The notes: generated from the letters alone by a model not told the origin. A DNA stretch of 64,000 nt from Siphonodentalium dalli (GCA_032622095.1 CP136063.1:276697426-276761425), one strand, 5' to 3'; shown: positions 42,216 through 54,931, counted from the first letter of the stretch. Program-made: numbers and translations.

Positions 42216-43456
42216 CCCCAGGATGTTGGGCATAAATGACAAGCCACTGTTCACAAAATACACAAATACAGGAAATTCATGGCACTGGCAGGGCATATGT
42301 TGTGCAACTACCACTAATTAAATGTGTAGGACGAAATAACATAGCTTATATAAAAAATATCGCTTGGAGATAATGGTCAGACTCTTTGGGCATTGGTCGC
42401 GAAAAATAAATTTATTCAACGATACTCATCGTTATTTAGGAGCTCGGAGAAGTGGGTCATCACCTTGTTTCTAGCATTATAGACCCCTGGTGACGGCACA
42501 AAAGTGTTATACCGCCAACGGGCAAGCCAAGGAATCGTGTGCGACATTAAACTGGATAACGCCGACCGTATTCACGACATGATTTTGCCCAACCATCGGC
42601 GAGATATTCGATTAGGTATTCGACAACAACATCAACGAGATATTCGAAATTTCGAATCGAATTCGAATATTCGCAGGGGCCTATTTGTAATGTACTATAG
42701 AATAATAAAACTACGTACATAATATTAGAATATACATGTAGTGTAATTTATTGTTTTATTGAATAAAACATGAAAAAATTAATTTGATTCAGATGTGAGT
42801 CTCTGACCTAACTGAAGTGTGGGTTCATATTTGGTATGAGGGTACTTTGGGTGACTGTGGTTCAGATTTGTTCAAATGAGGTCACTGGGTCAAATGTGGG
42901 TGGGGCTATGGACATAAATCTGAAGAATTTTTTTTTTTAGATTTAACTTATTGCTCAATTTAACCACAAAAAAAACATGTCTATTTTATTTTTAATAAAT
43001 ATATTTTTTTTATTAAATAAAATATTTTTTATTTAAATAAAATAAAAAATATTTAATTAAAATTTTGAAGAACTTATGACATTACATCATCGGGGGGGGG
43101 GGGGGGGGGGGTAGGTACCTCTAGTAACCCCACTAAATTTGGTTGAAATCAGGGGTTTGTGAGAAAACATGAACAGACAGATGTACAGAAATGTTCAGTA
43201 AGTTCCATATCCTTGCATTCCCAAGCCATCTCTGCTCTGTACCACCAAGCATGATAGACACATGTTGTTTATAAAACAGATAACAGAACTTCTGTGGCTA
43301 TAGGCAGAGTCCCCTGGGAGTGTATTCATGTCATTCATAATTTAAATGAGATTAATAGTGTTGGACATTTGTTTTCTAAAGCTGTCAATCTTGCACCATG
43401 ATTGTTTACAATACCCTGGTCATTAATATCAAATTAAATTCCTTTTCTCAAAGCTG

Positions 43457-43830
43457 TCATTAAGTGTGTCTGGCATTTGTAGAATGAGGTTCCCAGAGGG
43501 TGAATTTAATTATGCTACCCTGCACAGCATGCTAGCATTGCTAAATACACCCTTTGAGGGCCTCATTCTGCTTAGGCCTCATCTTCTGGGAAGTATCTAG
43601 AGTCTCAAATTGACATTTTTAGCAGCTTTTTTTCCTTCTGTTGTGGTAGCATACTGTCATATGCCACCAACTTCAGCTGGAGAACTTCTGTCTGTCCCCA
43701 GGTCTCCCATAGCAGTTGATGACTAAGTAAAAAGATTGGGTTCCCAGATGGTGAATTTGGTGATGCTAGCCCACCTTACAGAATAGCATCACTACATTCA
43801 CCCTTTTGGGACCTCAGACACACTAAATTC
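43457..43830. repeat. GAATGAGGT palindromic family, full-length diverged copy
   Basis: AGAATGAGGTTCCCAGAGGG, GGGCCTCATTCTGC, then the spacer with CCACCAACTTCAGCTGG and CCCATAGCAGTTGA, then a second hairpin (TTCCCAGATGGTGAATTTGG ... ATTCACCCTTTTGGGACC). Confidence 0.65.
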
Positions 43831-45597
43831 ACGCTTGGCTGTTCCAATATTATTTTCCTTGCTGGCATGTTTAGATCTGTTCCAATTGGGTCCTTTTTGG
43901 AAAATCAATTAACTTCAACTCTTAAAAGCGAATTTTTAAAATTATTAGATGAATAGATATCAGAGATGGGGATTCATGTTTAGGTATAAGAGAATTAGCT
44001 CTGCCCCACCCACATAACCTGTATCTATGCTGTACGCGAGATTTGTTCAATGAAATGTAATTTTTAAGCTCGCCTGAGATGAAGCTATAGTCATCACTTC
44101 TCATCTGTCTCGTGTGCATCTGTCTGTCCATCCAACCATCTGTCAACAATTCTTTGAACATCTTCTCTAGATCATAAGACTGAATGGGTTCATATTTGGT
44201 GTGGATGTTCCCTTGGTGACTCACATTCAGATTTGTTCAAATGAGGTCACTCTGTCAAATGGTTGTGAAGCCAGGGCCATAACTCTTGCCCTCCATAGTA
44301 ATTCTTAAAAACGACTTCTTCTCATGTACCATCAGGTTGAATGGGTTCATATTTGGTATGAAGGGTCATTTGGGTGACTGGAGTTCAGATTTGTTCAAAT
44401 GGGTCACTTGTTTTAAATGGGGTTTCAAATTTATTCAGATGGGGTCACCAGATTAAATAGGGTGGGACCAGGGACATAACTGTATGTCTCTATGGTAATA
44501 CTTAAAATGTCTTCTCAAGAGAGGTTGGACTATTTAGCTTACATATAGTATGGAGGATCCTTAATGACTGAGATTCAGATTTGTTAACATGATTCAACCT
44601 GTTAAGAAATGACGGGGCTATGGGGACTTAACACTTTTGTGTCTAATAAAATCATTAAAATACAAAATTCATTAAAACATCTACCTTGGAACTACCAGAC
44701 TGATTAATCTGACATACCTATATGGTGTTTTTGGGTCCATGGATAATTGTGCTTCAAACATGTCTAAATAGTTTTATAAAAAGGCGCTTGTGGGATTGGA
44801 AATTTCCAACAATTGAGAAAGTTTGTGAGATGTCGGTTGTGAAATTCCAACCTAAGACTTGAGAGTCTGGAGCCCAGTCAGAAAGGGACATGAGCTGGAG
44901 GAGGGAGGGGGTGATCAGAAGTGTACAGTTGGTAATTTAAAAGTAGGTATTCACTGATCTACATACATGAAGCCTCTCTATCCACATATCCTGTTTAGAT
45001 CTACTTCTTTTAAAGTGATTATGAAAAGTTCTGACTGTTATGGTCTCCAGAGTCCCAGTCTTATCAGTATTTGCAGTCTGGTGAGCGACCCTACAGTCTT
45101 TGACTGTCTTGTTTATTTTAGCCTTAGGTCATCTTGTTGACAATTTTATTATTATAGAATTGCTTGATGTGGTCTTCAGATCAGGGATGCCGGAGAAGGG
45201 GGGCATACAGGGGCAATTGCCCCCCTTGCCCTGACCCAGGGGAGTCCAGTGGGTACCAGAAAAGTGCCCTCCGGACTGTTTTGGTGCTTCTGGCGTCCCT
45301 GCTTCAGACAGCTTTATTCATTCAGGTGGTGCACTAGCTTAACGATTAAGTAGTTTTCTGTGTTGGTCCATCTAAACTTTCCACCTCCTGACATAAATCC
45401 AGTTAGGGTAGCTTGAATAACACCAAACTTTTTCCGTTTCTGAATGATATATTTCTTGAATTCTTTGTGAAATAAACCCTCTTGTTGGTTAAGATGTGGC
45501 CCTGTATTAGATCAGGTGAAATATTCATCTATATGGACCATGTGGCCTCTTGAGTGTTGCAAGTACTAGTACACAAACCTCTGAACAGTTCCATCTT

Positions 45598-46060
45598 ATT
45601 ATGTTTACCCATACCATAGTATGGTAAACATAGTGTCATTGTCCGGATTGACCACTCATCGTTAGTCCGTTCGTCCGTCTGTCTGTAGACACTTTACGCA
45701 TGGTGCGATAAATCAAATATTTTCTATCTGGTCGGAAACAAATTTTGTATATGAATTTCTCAGCACAAAAGACAGATCGAGTTCGAATATGGGTTTGATC
45801 CGAATATTTTAACTGAGTTATGGCCCTTCTTTTTTTTAAATATTCACTCTTAAAAAATTTAAAAAAAAATTGTTTGAATTCCTTGCTCAATTTAACAAAA
45901 TAAATAAATAAATATATAATAAAATATTTTTTTTCTTAAATAATTAAAAAAAATAAAAAATTTAAAGTTATCAAAATTAAAAAAACTAACACCATTATAA
46001 CTCTGCCAAGGGTACCCCGAGTCACCACACAAATTTGTTTAAATCGGTCCAAAATCTTAT
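45598..46060. repeat. Dispersed repeat ending beside STX8 exon 5
   Basis: Begins with a GTTTACCCATACCATAGTAT inverted word pair, then CGTTCGTCCGTCTGTCTGTAG, then AT-rich text, ending near ACTCTGCCAAGGGTACCCCG just before the exon 5 acceptor. Noncoding. Confidence 0.45.
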
Positions 46061-46067
46061 TTTTCAG

Positions 46068-46198
46068 ACAGAATCTGTTGGGAGGCGTGGATACATTTGG
46101 TGCTAATGATCCCTGGGGTATGAAACAGGAGGAACCAAGCGGATATGAGGATTTCTCAAATGATGTGCTCCGACAACAACAACAAAATGTCATCGCAG
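46068..46198 (+). CDS. STX8: Syntaxin-8 exon 5
   Basis: 131 bp, acceptor TTATTTTTCAG, donor GTGAGA. Encodes QNLLGGVDTFGANDPWGMKQ and then EEPSGYEDFSNDVLRQQQQ with NVIA, the linker before the SNARE motif; NPW/DPW, EEP and RQQQQ are syntaxin-8 landmarks. Confidence 0.93.
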
Positions 46199-46238
46199 GT
46201 GAGAGAATATACTGTATATAAGCCAAACATTCCACATA

Positions 46239-46454
46239 TACAGTAATGCCCTAAGTAGTCGACTCCATAACAACAGCAGAATTATGGGTAACTTTTCAGG
46301 ATTTAGTCGGAAATATGGCTTGTTGCATTCATCGGAAAGCTCTCGGGGAGAGCTTTCCGATGAATGGCAAAAAGCCATATTTCCGACTAAATCCTGATAA
46401 GTTACCCATAATTCTGCTGTGGTTATGGAGTCGATTACTTAGGGCATTACTGTA
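46239..46454. mobile_element. Tc1/mariner-like hairpin MITE, copy 7
   Basis: TACAGTAATGCCCTAAGTAG to CTTAGGGCATTACTGTA; a 216-bp foldback starting only 40 bp after the exon 5 donor. Confidence 0.78.
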
Positions 46455-46673
46455 TATATAATGTAGTTGTTTCATCTTTGAGGTATTGTAATATTTATTT
46501 ACCCATCAACTATTCACTTTTCATTTAAATTTGATTTTGGGGATCCTCATACTGAAATGTTTCAGTGAAATCAATCGCCTTCGTTTATTTTGAAATTTCA
46601 GACTAATGTTCAGGTAAAATGGCCTTTGCTTTCCGCCCCTGATACAACCAAAGATATATGTAGTAGAGATGGG

Positions 46674-47951
46674 CGGTATTGACATTTCAATCTCGGTATC
46701 GGTAAATTTTCGTCGATTTACCTCGGTATCGGTACGGTAATCGGTATTGCTATTAAATTATAAGACTGGAGCTGATATTCCCGGTAAATTGTTGTAAATC
46801 AAGTTTTTAGCTGAACAATATACGTGTATACAGGTATATGACCACGGTCCACGGATTTACTACATTCATGACAATAGCTAAATTAGGTAACAAAATGACC
46901 TACGCAATTAAGTAATATTCACACATTTCTTTGATGATTTACACGCATGTCATCGCACTGATTTGAAAAGAATAAGAGCATGACTACAATATTTTTTCAT
47001 GTCAATTTGATTTCTGTAACATTTCAATGGGTGAATAAAATTGTGATTAGTAATCTGTAATCACAATTCATAAATTTATGAAAGTTCGCGAGATGTGATG
47101 AAAATGGGTAAATGATGGCAATTTCCGAACTGCAGATGTCCAAACCCGCGGGTGGTTCATAATCTCCTCCTTGTAGCGTAATTTATACCATCCATGTATA
47201 AAGCGTCCCTCTTATTTATAGCAGGCAAATTTACCGGTAGCACATGGTGCCCAAATGTTAATTTAAAGTTATCACGCGACCTTTTTTTTTGGTCAAATAT
47301 AGGCACATATGTATAATATGCCAGTAAGTATATGTTTAATTTATAGTAGGATAAAAACATATTTGTACCGACATATATGTGCACAACTTTCCGAGAAGAT
47401 GTGCTATTTGCAACTGACAAGATCAGTATCTGCAATTCGTATATCAAATCGTTATTGCATCACCGTCTAATTATAAAGTGACATGTGGGGGGTTTCAATT
47501 TGGTGTGCACGGCGACCCCACATAACACATGCTTCGATCCAACTTGGTACACGGATTAAAGACTTGTGGCCTGTACCGAGTAACCCACGCATTTTTCAGT
47601 TTGTACGGATACCGAAATTGACACATAACGATCCAGCTATCTGCTATGAGTAGTCAAACGTCATGATGTTAGTTACATTGTCATTAATATGTCGTAAAGA
47701 TCAGAGATGCCGTTTTATGTAACAACGTTGCAATAGACTAATACACATTGTATCGACTTGTTACACCGAGTTATCATAATTATCCGATTCCCGTTGCTTA
47801 TATACGGTGACAAGGCACACACATACGCTGGCAACACATGAATAATTTCATTACCGAAAATACGGTATTTTTAGTTTTGATTCGGTACGGTAAATCGGTA
47901 TTACGCTGATACCGATACCGCACGGTAAATACCGAGTACCGCCCATCTCTA
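46674..47951. mobile_element. hAT-like non-autonomous element, 1.28 kb
   Basis: Ends TAGAGATGGGCGGTA and TACCGCCCATCTCTA (one internal difference just inside), flanked by a perfect 8-bp duplication ATATGTAG (46666-46673, 47952-47959). Subterminal CGGTATCGGTA motifs recur in inverse orientation near both ends. No transposase frame. Confidence 0.82.
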
Positions 47952-50149
47952 ATATGTAGACCTTGATGAATACAGTTGGTCTGACATTTAATAAACTGCT
48001 TTTTCCATCACCAGGTATTTTGTAACACCGTCATAAATGTCACAAGTGTATACCACAAATGTCACAAGTGTTAAAAAATGGATACTCTGTGCACAGGTTA
48101 TCATATTGCATTATACTGAAACAAGAATGAAATCTTTTAATCTTTATAAATGATATAAAGTCCCGTCAGAAAACCGCAGAATATTATTTCTGCCCATCTC
48201 AGTGTAGTAACATGTCTCAAAGTGTTACAAAAGCATAACGTGATTTCTGAGTTTCCATAGAGACTGTTGTAGAAATGTGTTACAAGTGTTACAAATGTTA
48301 CAAATGATATAAAATTTCTGTCAGAAAACAGAAGCATATTATTTCTGCCTGTCTCAGTGTAGCGACATGTCTCAAAGTGTTACCTGATTTTTGAGATTCC
48401 ACAGAGACCGCTCGTAATCACTTGTTACAGATGGGAGCCAATCATATTTTTTGAAATTCATTAAAAAACATGGATGCCAGCGGCCAGTTTGGATTTTACC
48501 GTTTTCATGACTAAATCCTGCGGCACACCCTACATGCCACATCTCTCATCCAAACTTTTCCGAAATTCATTAAAAACATGGCTGTCTGCAGGCATCTTCG
48601 ATTTCGTATTTGAATCTATCAGTACGCTCTGCAACCCACATTTATTGGAGAAATGTTTGAAATGAAAATAGTTTCATTTACCCAATACAATCCCTTTGCT
48701 GAAACCGTTTCACTTTCCTTCTTCTTTATTATTCTATTGACGGCTCAGACAACTCCCCTAGTTGAGCTACAGTGTCATTGACACTTTCATTTATTTATCC
48801 ATCGCACAAAACTTGCCTTTTGTAGGCAAAACCTTTCATTTTCCTAAGTTGTTCTTTCGTTACTTCAATGACGCCTTTACATTTAGGAGGTCAAGCCAAC
48901 TAATTACTATTCAAGCTATGGAGTGCAGCTTAGAGTGAAATAGTTCCTTGTTTCTTTTATGTGAACACATAATGCTGACGTCCAGATCAACCATCCATCG
49001 TTCATCTGTCCATCTGTCCATCCTCTCTGTCCTTCCTGTCTGTCCGTAGACGCATGCTATCTGATGCTATCTGATAGTATTCTTTATCCGATTGTGTTCA
49101 TATTATATATGCAGTTTTATGGCGATACACCCATCACCTGTATAGTTTTTGGTATTGATCAGTTTATCGGTTTAGAAGTGATTTACACTTTCCATCCACA
49201 CATGGTTGTGTGCTATCTGATGCGATAACTCAAGTATATTTTGTCTGATTGTTGTGCTAATATTTTATATGCATGTTTATGATGACACACCCTCACCTGC
49301 ATAGTTTTTGGCATCGATTGGTTAAACGGTTTATAAATAATTAACCCTTCACACACATGTTATCCGATGCAATAAGTCAAATACTTTTCTTCTGATATTC
49401 TCCTCATATTTCTTACCTAGGTTTTTCTTAGCACTTTCCTTCATCTGTATGGGTTTTGATTAATTATCCATTATACCCTTGAATTAGGGCTATTAATGAA
49501 CATTCTATAATACACAGATTTAATAGTTTATACTGTTAGCTGTGATGTCCTGTTTGGAAATATGAAGATTTTATTGTAACAGTTGCATGTAATATACTGA
49601 TATCAATAAATTATCATATGAACAACCAATATCCAGTGTTGAGAGCACATTTATTATACATGTAGCTCCATAGCCACTTTAGAAGCTATAATTATGTGCA
49701 CAACTCTATTTGAAATTAATGGCATTCTCTCTTGTCATTCCACACAAAATTAATGAGTAACCACATACAGAGCTCAGCTATTCTGGCCAGTGGCTAGATT
49801 TGAGGCAAAGATAAACATTGCTGGTGGTTAATTGTTTATCATACATGTCAAATTGTGATTAATGAGATGACACTCTTGTTCCTCCTATTCTCTTGAAATT
49901 TCTTAACAGGGTTTCTGATGACAGACGGCTCACATATATATAAGTGTCCTGAATATTTCCATTGATTTGCTTAGAGAATTATTCATCCTTCCCAAGGAAT
50001 TTATAGATGCATGCTCTTCCTCATATCACTTATCTAGGTGTACATTTGCACACTATTCACTAATATGGATTTTGGTATTGATTGATTAATTGATTTTCAA
50101 AATTATTTTAATCCTTCACACCCATGCCATATACACATGCTATTAATTA

Positions 50150-51094
50150 TGCCCCCGATCTCCGATGGAGATTTGGGGGTATATAGTGGAGCCCTCCGTC
50201 CGTCCGTCCTTCCGTCCGTCCTTCCGTCTGTCCGTCCTTCCGTCCGTCCTTCCGTCCGTACGAACGTTTCAACTCATAACTTTGGTTTCGCTAACTCAAT
50301 TCAGTTGATCTTTGATATGCTAATAGACCAGCCGGGGGGACAAGATTTCCCCATAACTGCGGTTTCGACCGCCCATTTTTTCCAGAGTTACGCCCCTTTA
50401 TGGACTTAGAAAATTGTCGACCCTTACGAACGTTTCAACTCATAACTTTGGTTTCGCTAACTCAATTCAGTTGATCTTTGGTATGCTAATAGACCAGCCG
50501 GGGGGACAAGATTTCCCCATAACTGCGGTTTCGTCCGCCCATTTTTTCCAGAGTTACGCCCCTTTTTGGACTTAGAAAATTGTCTGTACGAACGTTTCAA
50601 CTCATAACTTTGGTTTCGCTAACTCAATTCAGTTGATCTTTGGTATGCTAATAGACCAGACGGGGGGACAAGATTTCCCCATAGCCGTGGTGTCGTCCGC
50701 CCATTTTTTCCAGAGTTACGCCCATTTTTGGACTTAGAAAATTCAGTTTTCTGTGGCATACGAACGTTTCAACTCATAACTTTGGTTTCGCTAATTCAAT
50801 TCAGTTGATATTTGGTATGCCAATATACCAGCCGGGGGGACAAGATTTCCCCTTAGCCGTGGTGTCGTCCGCCTATTTTTTCCAGAGTTACGCCCCTTTT
50901 TGGACTTAGAAAATTTAGGTTTTCTGCTACTTTTTTTGGTTTCCAGATGATAACTTGATTTTGGATTGTTTACTCATGAATAACATAACTTTACAAAGTG
51001 CCATTTAATAAGCATTTGCACAAAAATAAGAAAAATCCTCTCTGATTGTACAGTCGGGGGCGTTACCTCCGCCCAGCGGTGCACTTGTATTAAA
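50150..51094. repeat. CCCCCGATC element with (CCGT/CCTT)n and four 160-170 bp tandem units
   Basis: Starts ATGCCCCCGATCTCCGATGG; a CCGTCCGTCCTTCCGTCCG tract follows; tandem units begin with ACGAACGTTTCAACTCATAA at 50260, 50426, 50588 and 50760, each containing AGACCAG(C/A)CGGGGGGACAAG and TTCCAGAGTTACGCCC. The right end is TCGGGGGCGTTACC. Similar in plan to 26397-27013. Noncoding. Confidence 0.65.
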
Positions 51095-51304
51095 TTAAAA
51101 TAATGGCTGATAGCCCATATGAATTATCTATGCAATGAGTAACAGGCAGATAAATCTACATGACTTTGTTTGAATTATGCAGAAAAATATTAAATTAACC
51201 CTCTTATTGAGCCAGGTTCATTAGTTAATGGACACTGAGTAAGACACCTACTGAATATTCTTATAGATTATAGGTGATGCCTTGTTTTGAAAAGTGCATG
51301 TGGT

Positions 51305-51622
51305 TTAACCCTTTGAGTGCCAGGCCGATTTTTTGTATCAACCCATATACCCTGTGCCAATGCATTCACTTATATATGCGAGTCGACCATAGGTCGCCTC
51401 GCATATATAAGAGAATGCATTGGCCTAACAATTGGCATCAAAATTATTACTATGAATACTTGGTGATAGTTTTGAGTTATAACATGCCCTATAGCATGCT
51501 TAAGCATACTAAAAAAAAATTCAAAAATTCAAACAAAACAAAAAAACAAAAAAATTTAGGGCCGATTTTACAGAACGTAAATTAGGGCTGATGAGATCGG
51601 CCCGTGGCACTCAAAGGGTTAA
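51305..51622. mobile_element. piggyBac-like MITE, CTTTGAGTGCCAGG type
   Basis: TTAACCCTTTGAGTGCCAGG to GGCACTCAAAGGGTTAA, with one palindrome (51358-51423) and the ATCGGCC/GGCCGAT inner words. Confidence 0.75.
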
Positions 51623-52688
51623 TGTCAATAAATGAATATATAAGCTTGCAACCTGGTGTTTAGACAAGAGATGGATCATATTTGTAGCAGTATATTTTGG
51701 ACTCTTTTGTAAACACAGGGTATTCTGTGGCGTCAACTTATTGCATGGAACCAGTCACATGCTTTTTATGAACTATTTTGTATTCATCAGTCGATTTAAT
51801 ATTTTGGGAAATATTAACCCATATAATCCATACGCATATCTGATTTGATCGCTCAAATATTTGCCATCAGGTCATGTTTATATTTCATGGCAAAGTTTAT
51901 GATGACACACCCCTGACATGTATAGTTGGTGTAATTTGATTGATTTGCCTCAAAATATTAACCCCGTACACACATATTAACCCTGTTCCGAAGATGCATA
52001 CTATCCAAAATGCTAAGTCAAATATTTTTCACCTGATCAGTTTTATAATTCACATCCAGATTAATCATGACACACTCTTATCCTGTATATATCTTGTTAT
52101 TGATTTATTGGTTTTAACCCTCCCTATAACCATAACATGAACACATGCTACCTAAAGCAATATTTTATCTGATCAGTCTGATATTTATATGTATACAAGA
52201 AAATGATGGTAATCCCTTAATATATCTTTCCAATCATCTCAACGTTATGTGCACATGTGTATATTCTGTCTAGATATAGTTGGTATGGTAAAAGGAATGA
52301 GTTAAACATCTGCTGATCACGATCTGCTTCTTGTTTATAGCTATTCTAAGCTGGCCTTGTTCCAATGTTTAATATATGTTTTGGAGCGAAAACACATATC
52401 CTTCTTATGTATTTTGATCCCATTACTGTGAATTATGGGTGATAAATATGTCCCAAAATCAATATGATGTCATTAAGGCCGGTTGACATCACTCGTTACC
52501 TGCACAAATTTCATATATACGGTAATTACATCATGAAAGTAGTACCTACTTAATAAAACTATGTTGACATATTAAATCTACTTGGACATCAAAATCATGA
52601 AGTTTATCAGCCAGGCTTTATGTAGGCAATTAGAGGTGTATAAATTAAATTATTATTCTGGGGGATTTCAGTAATCTCAGAGTGGAAG

Positions 52689-52904
52689 TTTAACTCATTG
52701 ATGAGTAGTTATCCTTTAGGAAATGTTCAGATAATAAGTTCAACAAAATCTGAACATTCCCTCCAATAAATATGACTCCTTCTGTACTTTTACTCTCAGT
52801 TGTCTGCTTATTTTCCTGAAGGCCCCTCCAGATGAATGATAGACCATTCCAATGTATACTTTTATAGCTGGGTGGGAGAATCCATTTAGTGTCAAAAGGG
52901 TTAA
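52689..52904. mobile_element. piggyBac-like MITE, partial, TTAACCCTTTCT family
   Basis: Right end matches 53351-53592 (CCTCCAGATGAAT, CTGGGTGGGAGAATCCATTT, AAAGGGTTAA). Left end diverged. Confidence 0.55.
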
Positions 52905-53950
52905 AGTATTCTAATAATGACAGATCAGCAATTTGTCATCGTCAACAAATGAGAATCTATTGTCACGCAGTCAGCGAATTATTGTGAAGAAGATACTTTA
53001 ACAAAATCGAGAAACTGAAGTTTTCAATTCTCAACAAAAACTAATGAACTTTTATCAGAAAATCAGAAATATTGACTCGCCACTCTGTCGCTGAGGGGGA
53101 GGGGCACTAGACATTTTCTCACACAAAACCATGATAACTTTGCAGCTGAACAAGTGGGTGATTCTATACATTATTATTTAGGGGGAATTCATCATTCAAA
53201 TATACTTCAAGATTCCTTTACGATAAAAAAAGTCAGAAATTCCCTGGTGAATTCTGAATGTATCAGACTCATGTTCTTATTTAAATTATCCTCCGTTTCA
53301 TTGTGACAACATTAAACATGTTCTGCACCTTTATTGCAATATTTGATTAATTAACCCTTTCTGCACTAAATTGATTCTCCCATTCAGTTATAAAAGTATA
53401 TATCAGAATGGTCCATTATCCATTTGGAGGGATGTTCAGAAAAAATTTGCAGACGATACAAGTGCAGAAGAATTCATATTCATTGTTGATCTGCTTATTT
53501 TTCCTGAAAACCCCTCCAGATGAATAGTAGATCATTCCAATGTGTACTTTTATAACTGGGTGGGAGAATCCATTTAGTATAGAAAGGGTTAAAGTATTCC
53601 TTTACAAATCATCAATTTGTCATCGTCAACAAATGAGAATCTATTGTCACGCAGTCAGAGAGTTATTGTGAAGGAGATACTTTAACAATATGAAGTTTTC
53701 AATTCGCAACAAAAACTGAAAACCCCTCCAGATGAATAGTAGATCATTCCAATGTGTACTTTTATAACTGGGTGGGAGAATCCATTTAGTGTAGGAAGGG
53801 TTAAAGTATTCCTTTACAAATCAGCAATTTGTCATCGTCAACAAATGAGAATATATTGTCACGCAGTCAGAGAGTTATTGTGAAGGAGATACTTTAACAA
53901 TATGAAGAAGCTGAAGTTTTCAATTCGCAACAAAAACTGAAAACATCTTC
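52901..53950. repeat. Three copies of a TTAA-bounded block with a 97-bp inverted-repeat unit
   Basis: The text TTAAAGTATTC ... CAATTTGTCATCGTCAACAA ... GTCACGCAGTCAG ... GATACTTTAA occurs at about 52901, 53589 and 53798. Its ends are inverse (TTAAAGTAT/ATACTTTAA). Each copy is preceded by the CTCCAGATGAAT...GGGTTAA end of the piggyBac-like MITE, so the whole block appears to have been duplicated in tandem. Confidence 0.65.
53351..53592. mobile_element. piggyBac-like MITE, TTAACCCTTTCT family
   Basis: TTAACCCTTTCTGCACTAAA to AGTATAGAAAGGGTTAA; the arms share CCCATTCAGTTATAAAAGTA and its inverse TACTTTTATAACTGGGTGGG. Confidence 0.68.
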
Positions 53951-54230
53951 AGTATTCTTCCATCAGAAATATTGAGCCAGCACAGTCTTGTCTGTAGCTT
54001 GGGGCAACATCAGCCGGACATTTTCTCACACAAACGATGATAATTTCACAACCTGATGAGTGCTCTTACGGAGTGAATTCTAGATTACGTTATTATTCCG
54101 CGGACTTATGGTCACGTCGAAGTGGAAGCATTCTGAAGTTAACAATCAGGCAGTAGGCACTTTAAGTCTCGTTTAACGTCGTAAGAGGGACGTAAGATGC
54201 TGCTACTGGCTGTTTGTCCCACACCTATCT

Positions 54231-54381
54231 TATTATTATTTATAGGATCGAAATAACAAAATAACTTAACATCTGAGTTGGTGACAGAATAGGAAACGCT
54301 GATGGGAAAATCCATTAAGGTCCTTAACTTGTATTCTGTGGTTGCTATGTATTTTCGGATATATATGAAATAATGTATATA
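54231..54381. repeat. 150-bp direct duplication (partner at 56004-56157)
   Basis: TTATTATTATTTATAGGATC, AACTTAACATCTGAGTTGG, AGGAAACGCTGATGG and TATATATGAAATAATGTAT occur in the same order 1.77 kb apart. Each copy lies just before one of two oppositely oriented piggyBac-like MITEs. Confidence 0.65.
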
Positions 54382-54443
54382 GTTACAATTCTTGAGCTTT
54401 GTAAATTAGCTCTATTAACCAAACAAATTCATATAAAGAGTGT

Positions 54444-54854
54444 TTAACCCTTTCAGTGCCAGGTCCGATTTTGTATCAACCCATATACCCTGTGCCAATG
54501 CATTCTCTTATATATGCGAGTCGACCATAGGTCGCCTCGCATATATAAGAGAATGCATTGGCCTAACAATTTTTCATCATTTTTATTATTTTTTACAATT
54601 TTTTACAATTTTAATAATTTTTTCTTATATTCTTTAACAGACTTATTTTGTAGGTTTAGTGCCAGGGAATCTTACGTTTTTCATGGGCATCAAAATTATT
54701 ACTATGAATACTTGGTGATAGTTTTGAGTTATAACATGCCCCTAAGGTTTTATCCAGTTTGTTTTTAAATTCGCTATAGCATGCTTAAGCATACCCAAAA
54801 AAAATTCAACCCAAAAATATCTAAAAAAATTGCCCCTGGCACTGAAAGGGTTAA
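54444..54854. mobile_element. piggyBac-like MITE, CTTTCAGTGCCAGG type
   Basis: TTAACCCTTTCAGTGCCAGG to CCTGGCACTGAAAGGGTTAA, one palindrome at 54497-54561. Confidence 0.75.
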
Positions 54855-54931
54855 TCAATTTAGTATTCACCAAAACTGCACGATTGCTGTAAGGATATAA
54901 GTTTACAGCAATAACATATACAATCTGTCTC

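Larger units (their letters stand above)
39893..42683. mobile_element. hAT-like non-autonomous element, 2.8 kb, with nested insertions
   Basis: Ends TAGGCCCCTGCGAAT and ATTCGCAGGGGCCTA, flanked by a perfect 8-bp duplication TTTGTAAT (39885-39892 and 42684-42691), the hAT signature. Subterminal CGAATCGAAT motifs repeat on both sides. No transposase recognised; short frames at 40128, 40431 and 42504 lack any family feature. A Harbinger-like element (40253-41632) and an inverted repeat (41748-42215) lie inside. Confidence 0.75.
36520..46067 (+). other. STX8 intron 4
   Basis: 9.5 kb, about half of it recognisable mobile elements. The stretches 36520-37796, 38009-38639 and 44700-45597 show no gene. 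42780-43200 and 44050-44700 carry a diverged repeat with GAATGGGTTCATATTTGGT, TTCAGATTTGTTCAAATG and GGTCACT words, a known style of invertebrate interspersed repeat. A G run of about 20 lies at about 43092-43111 beside a very AT-rich block. Confidence 0.6.

Noticed and set aside
40128-42722. Transposase fragments inside the hAT-like element
   Set aside because: The short frames show no catalytic or BED-finger motif; the element looks non-autonomous.
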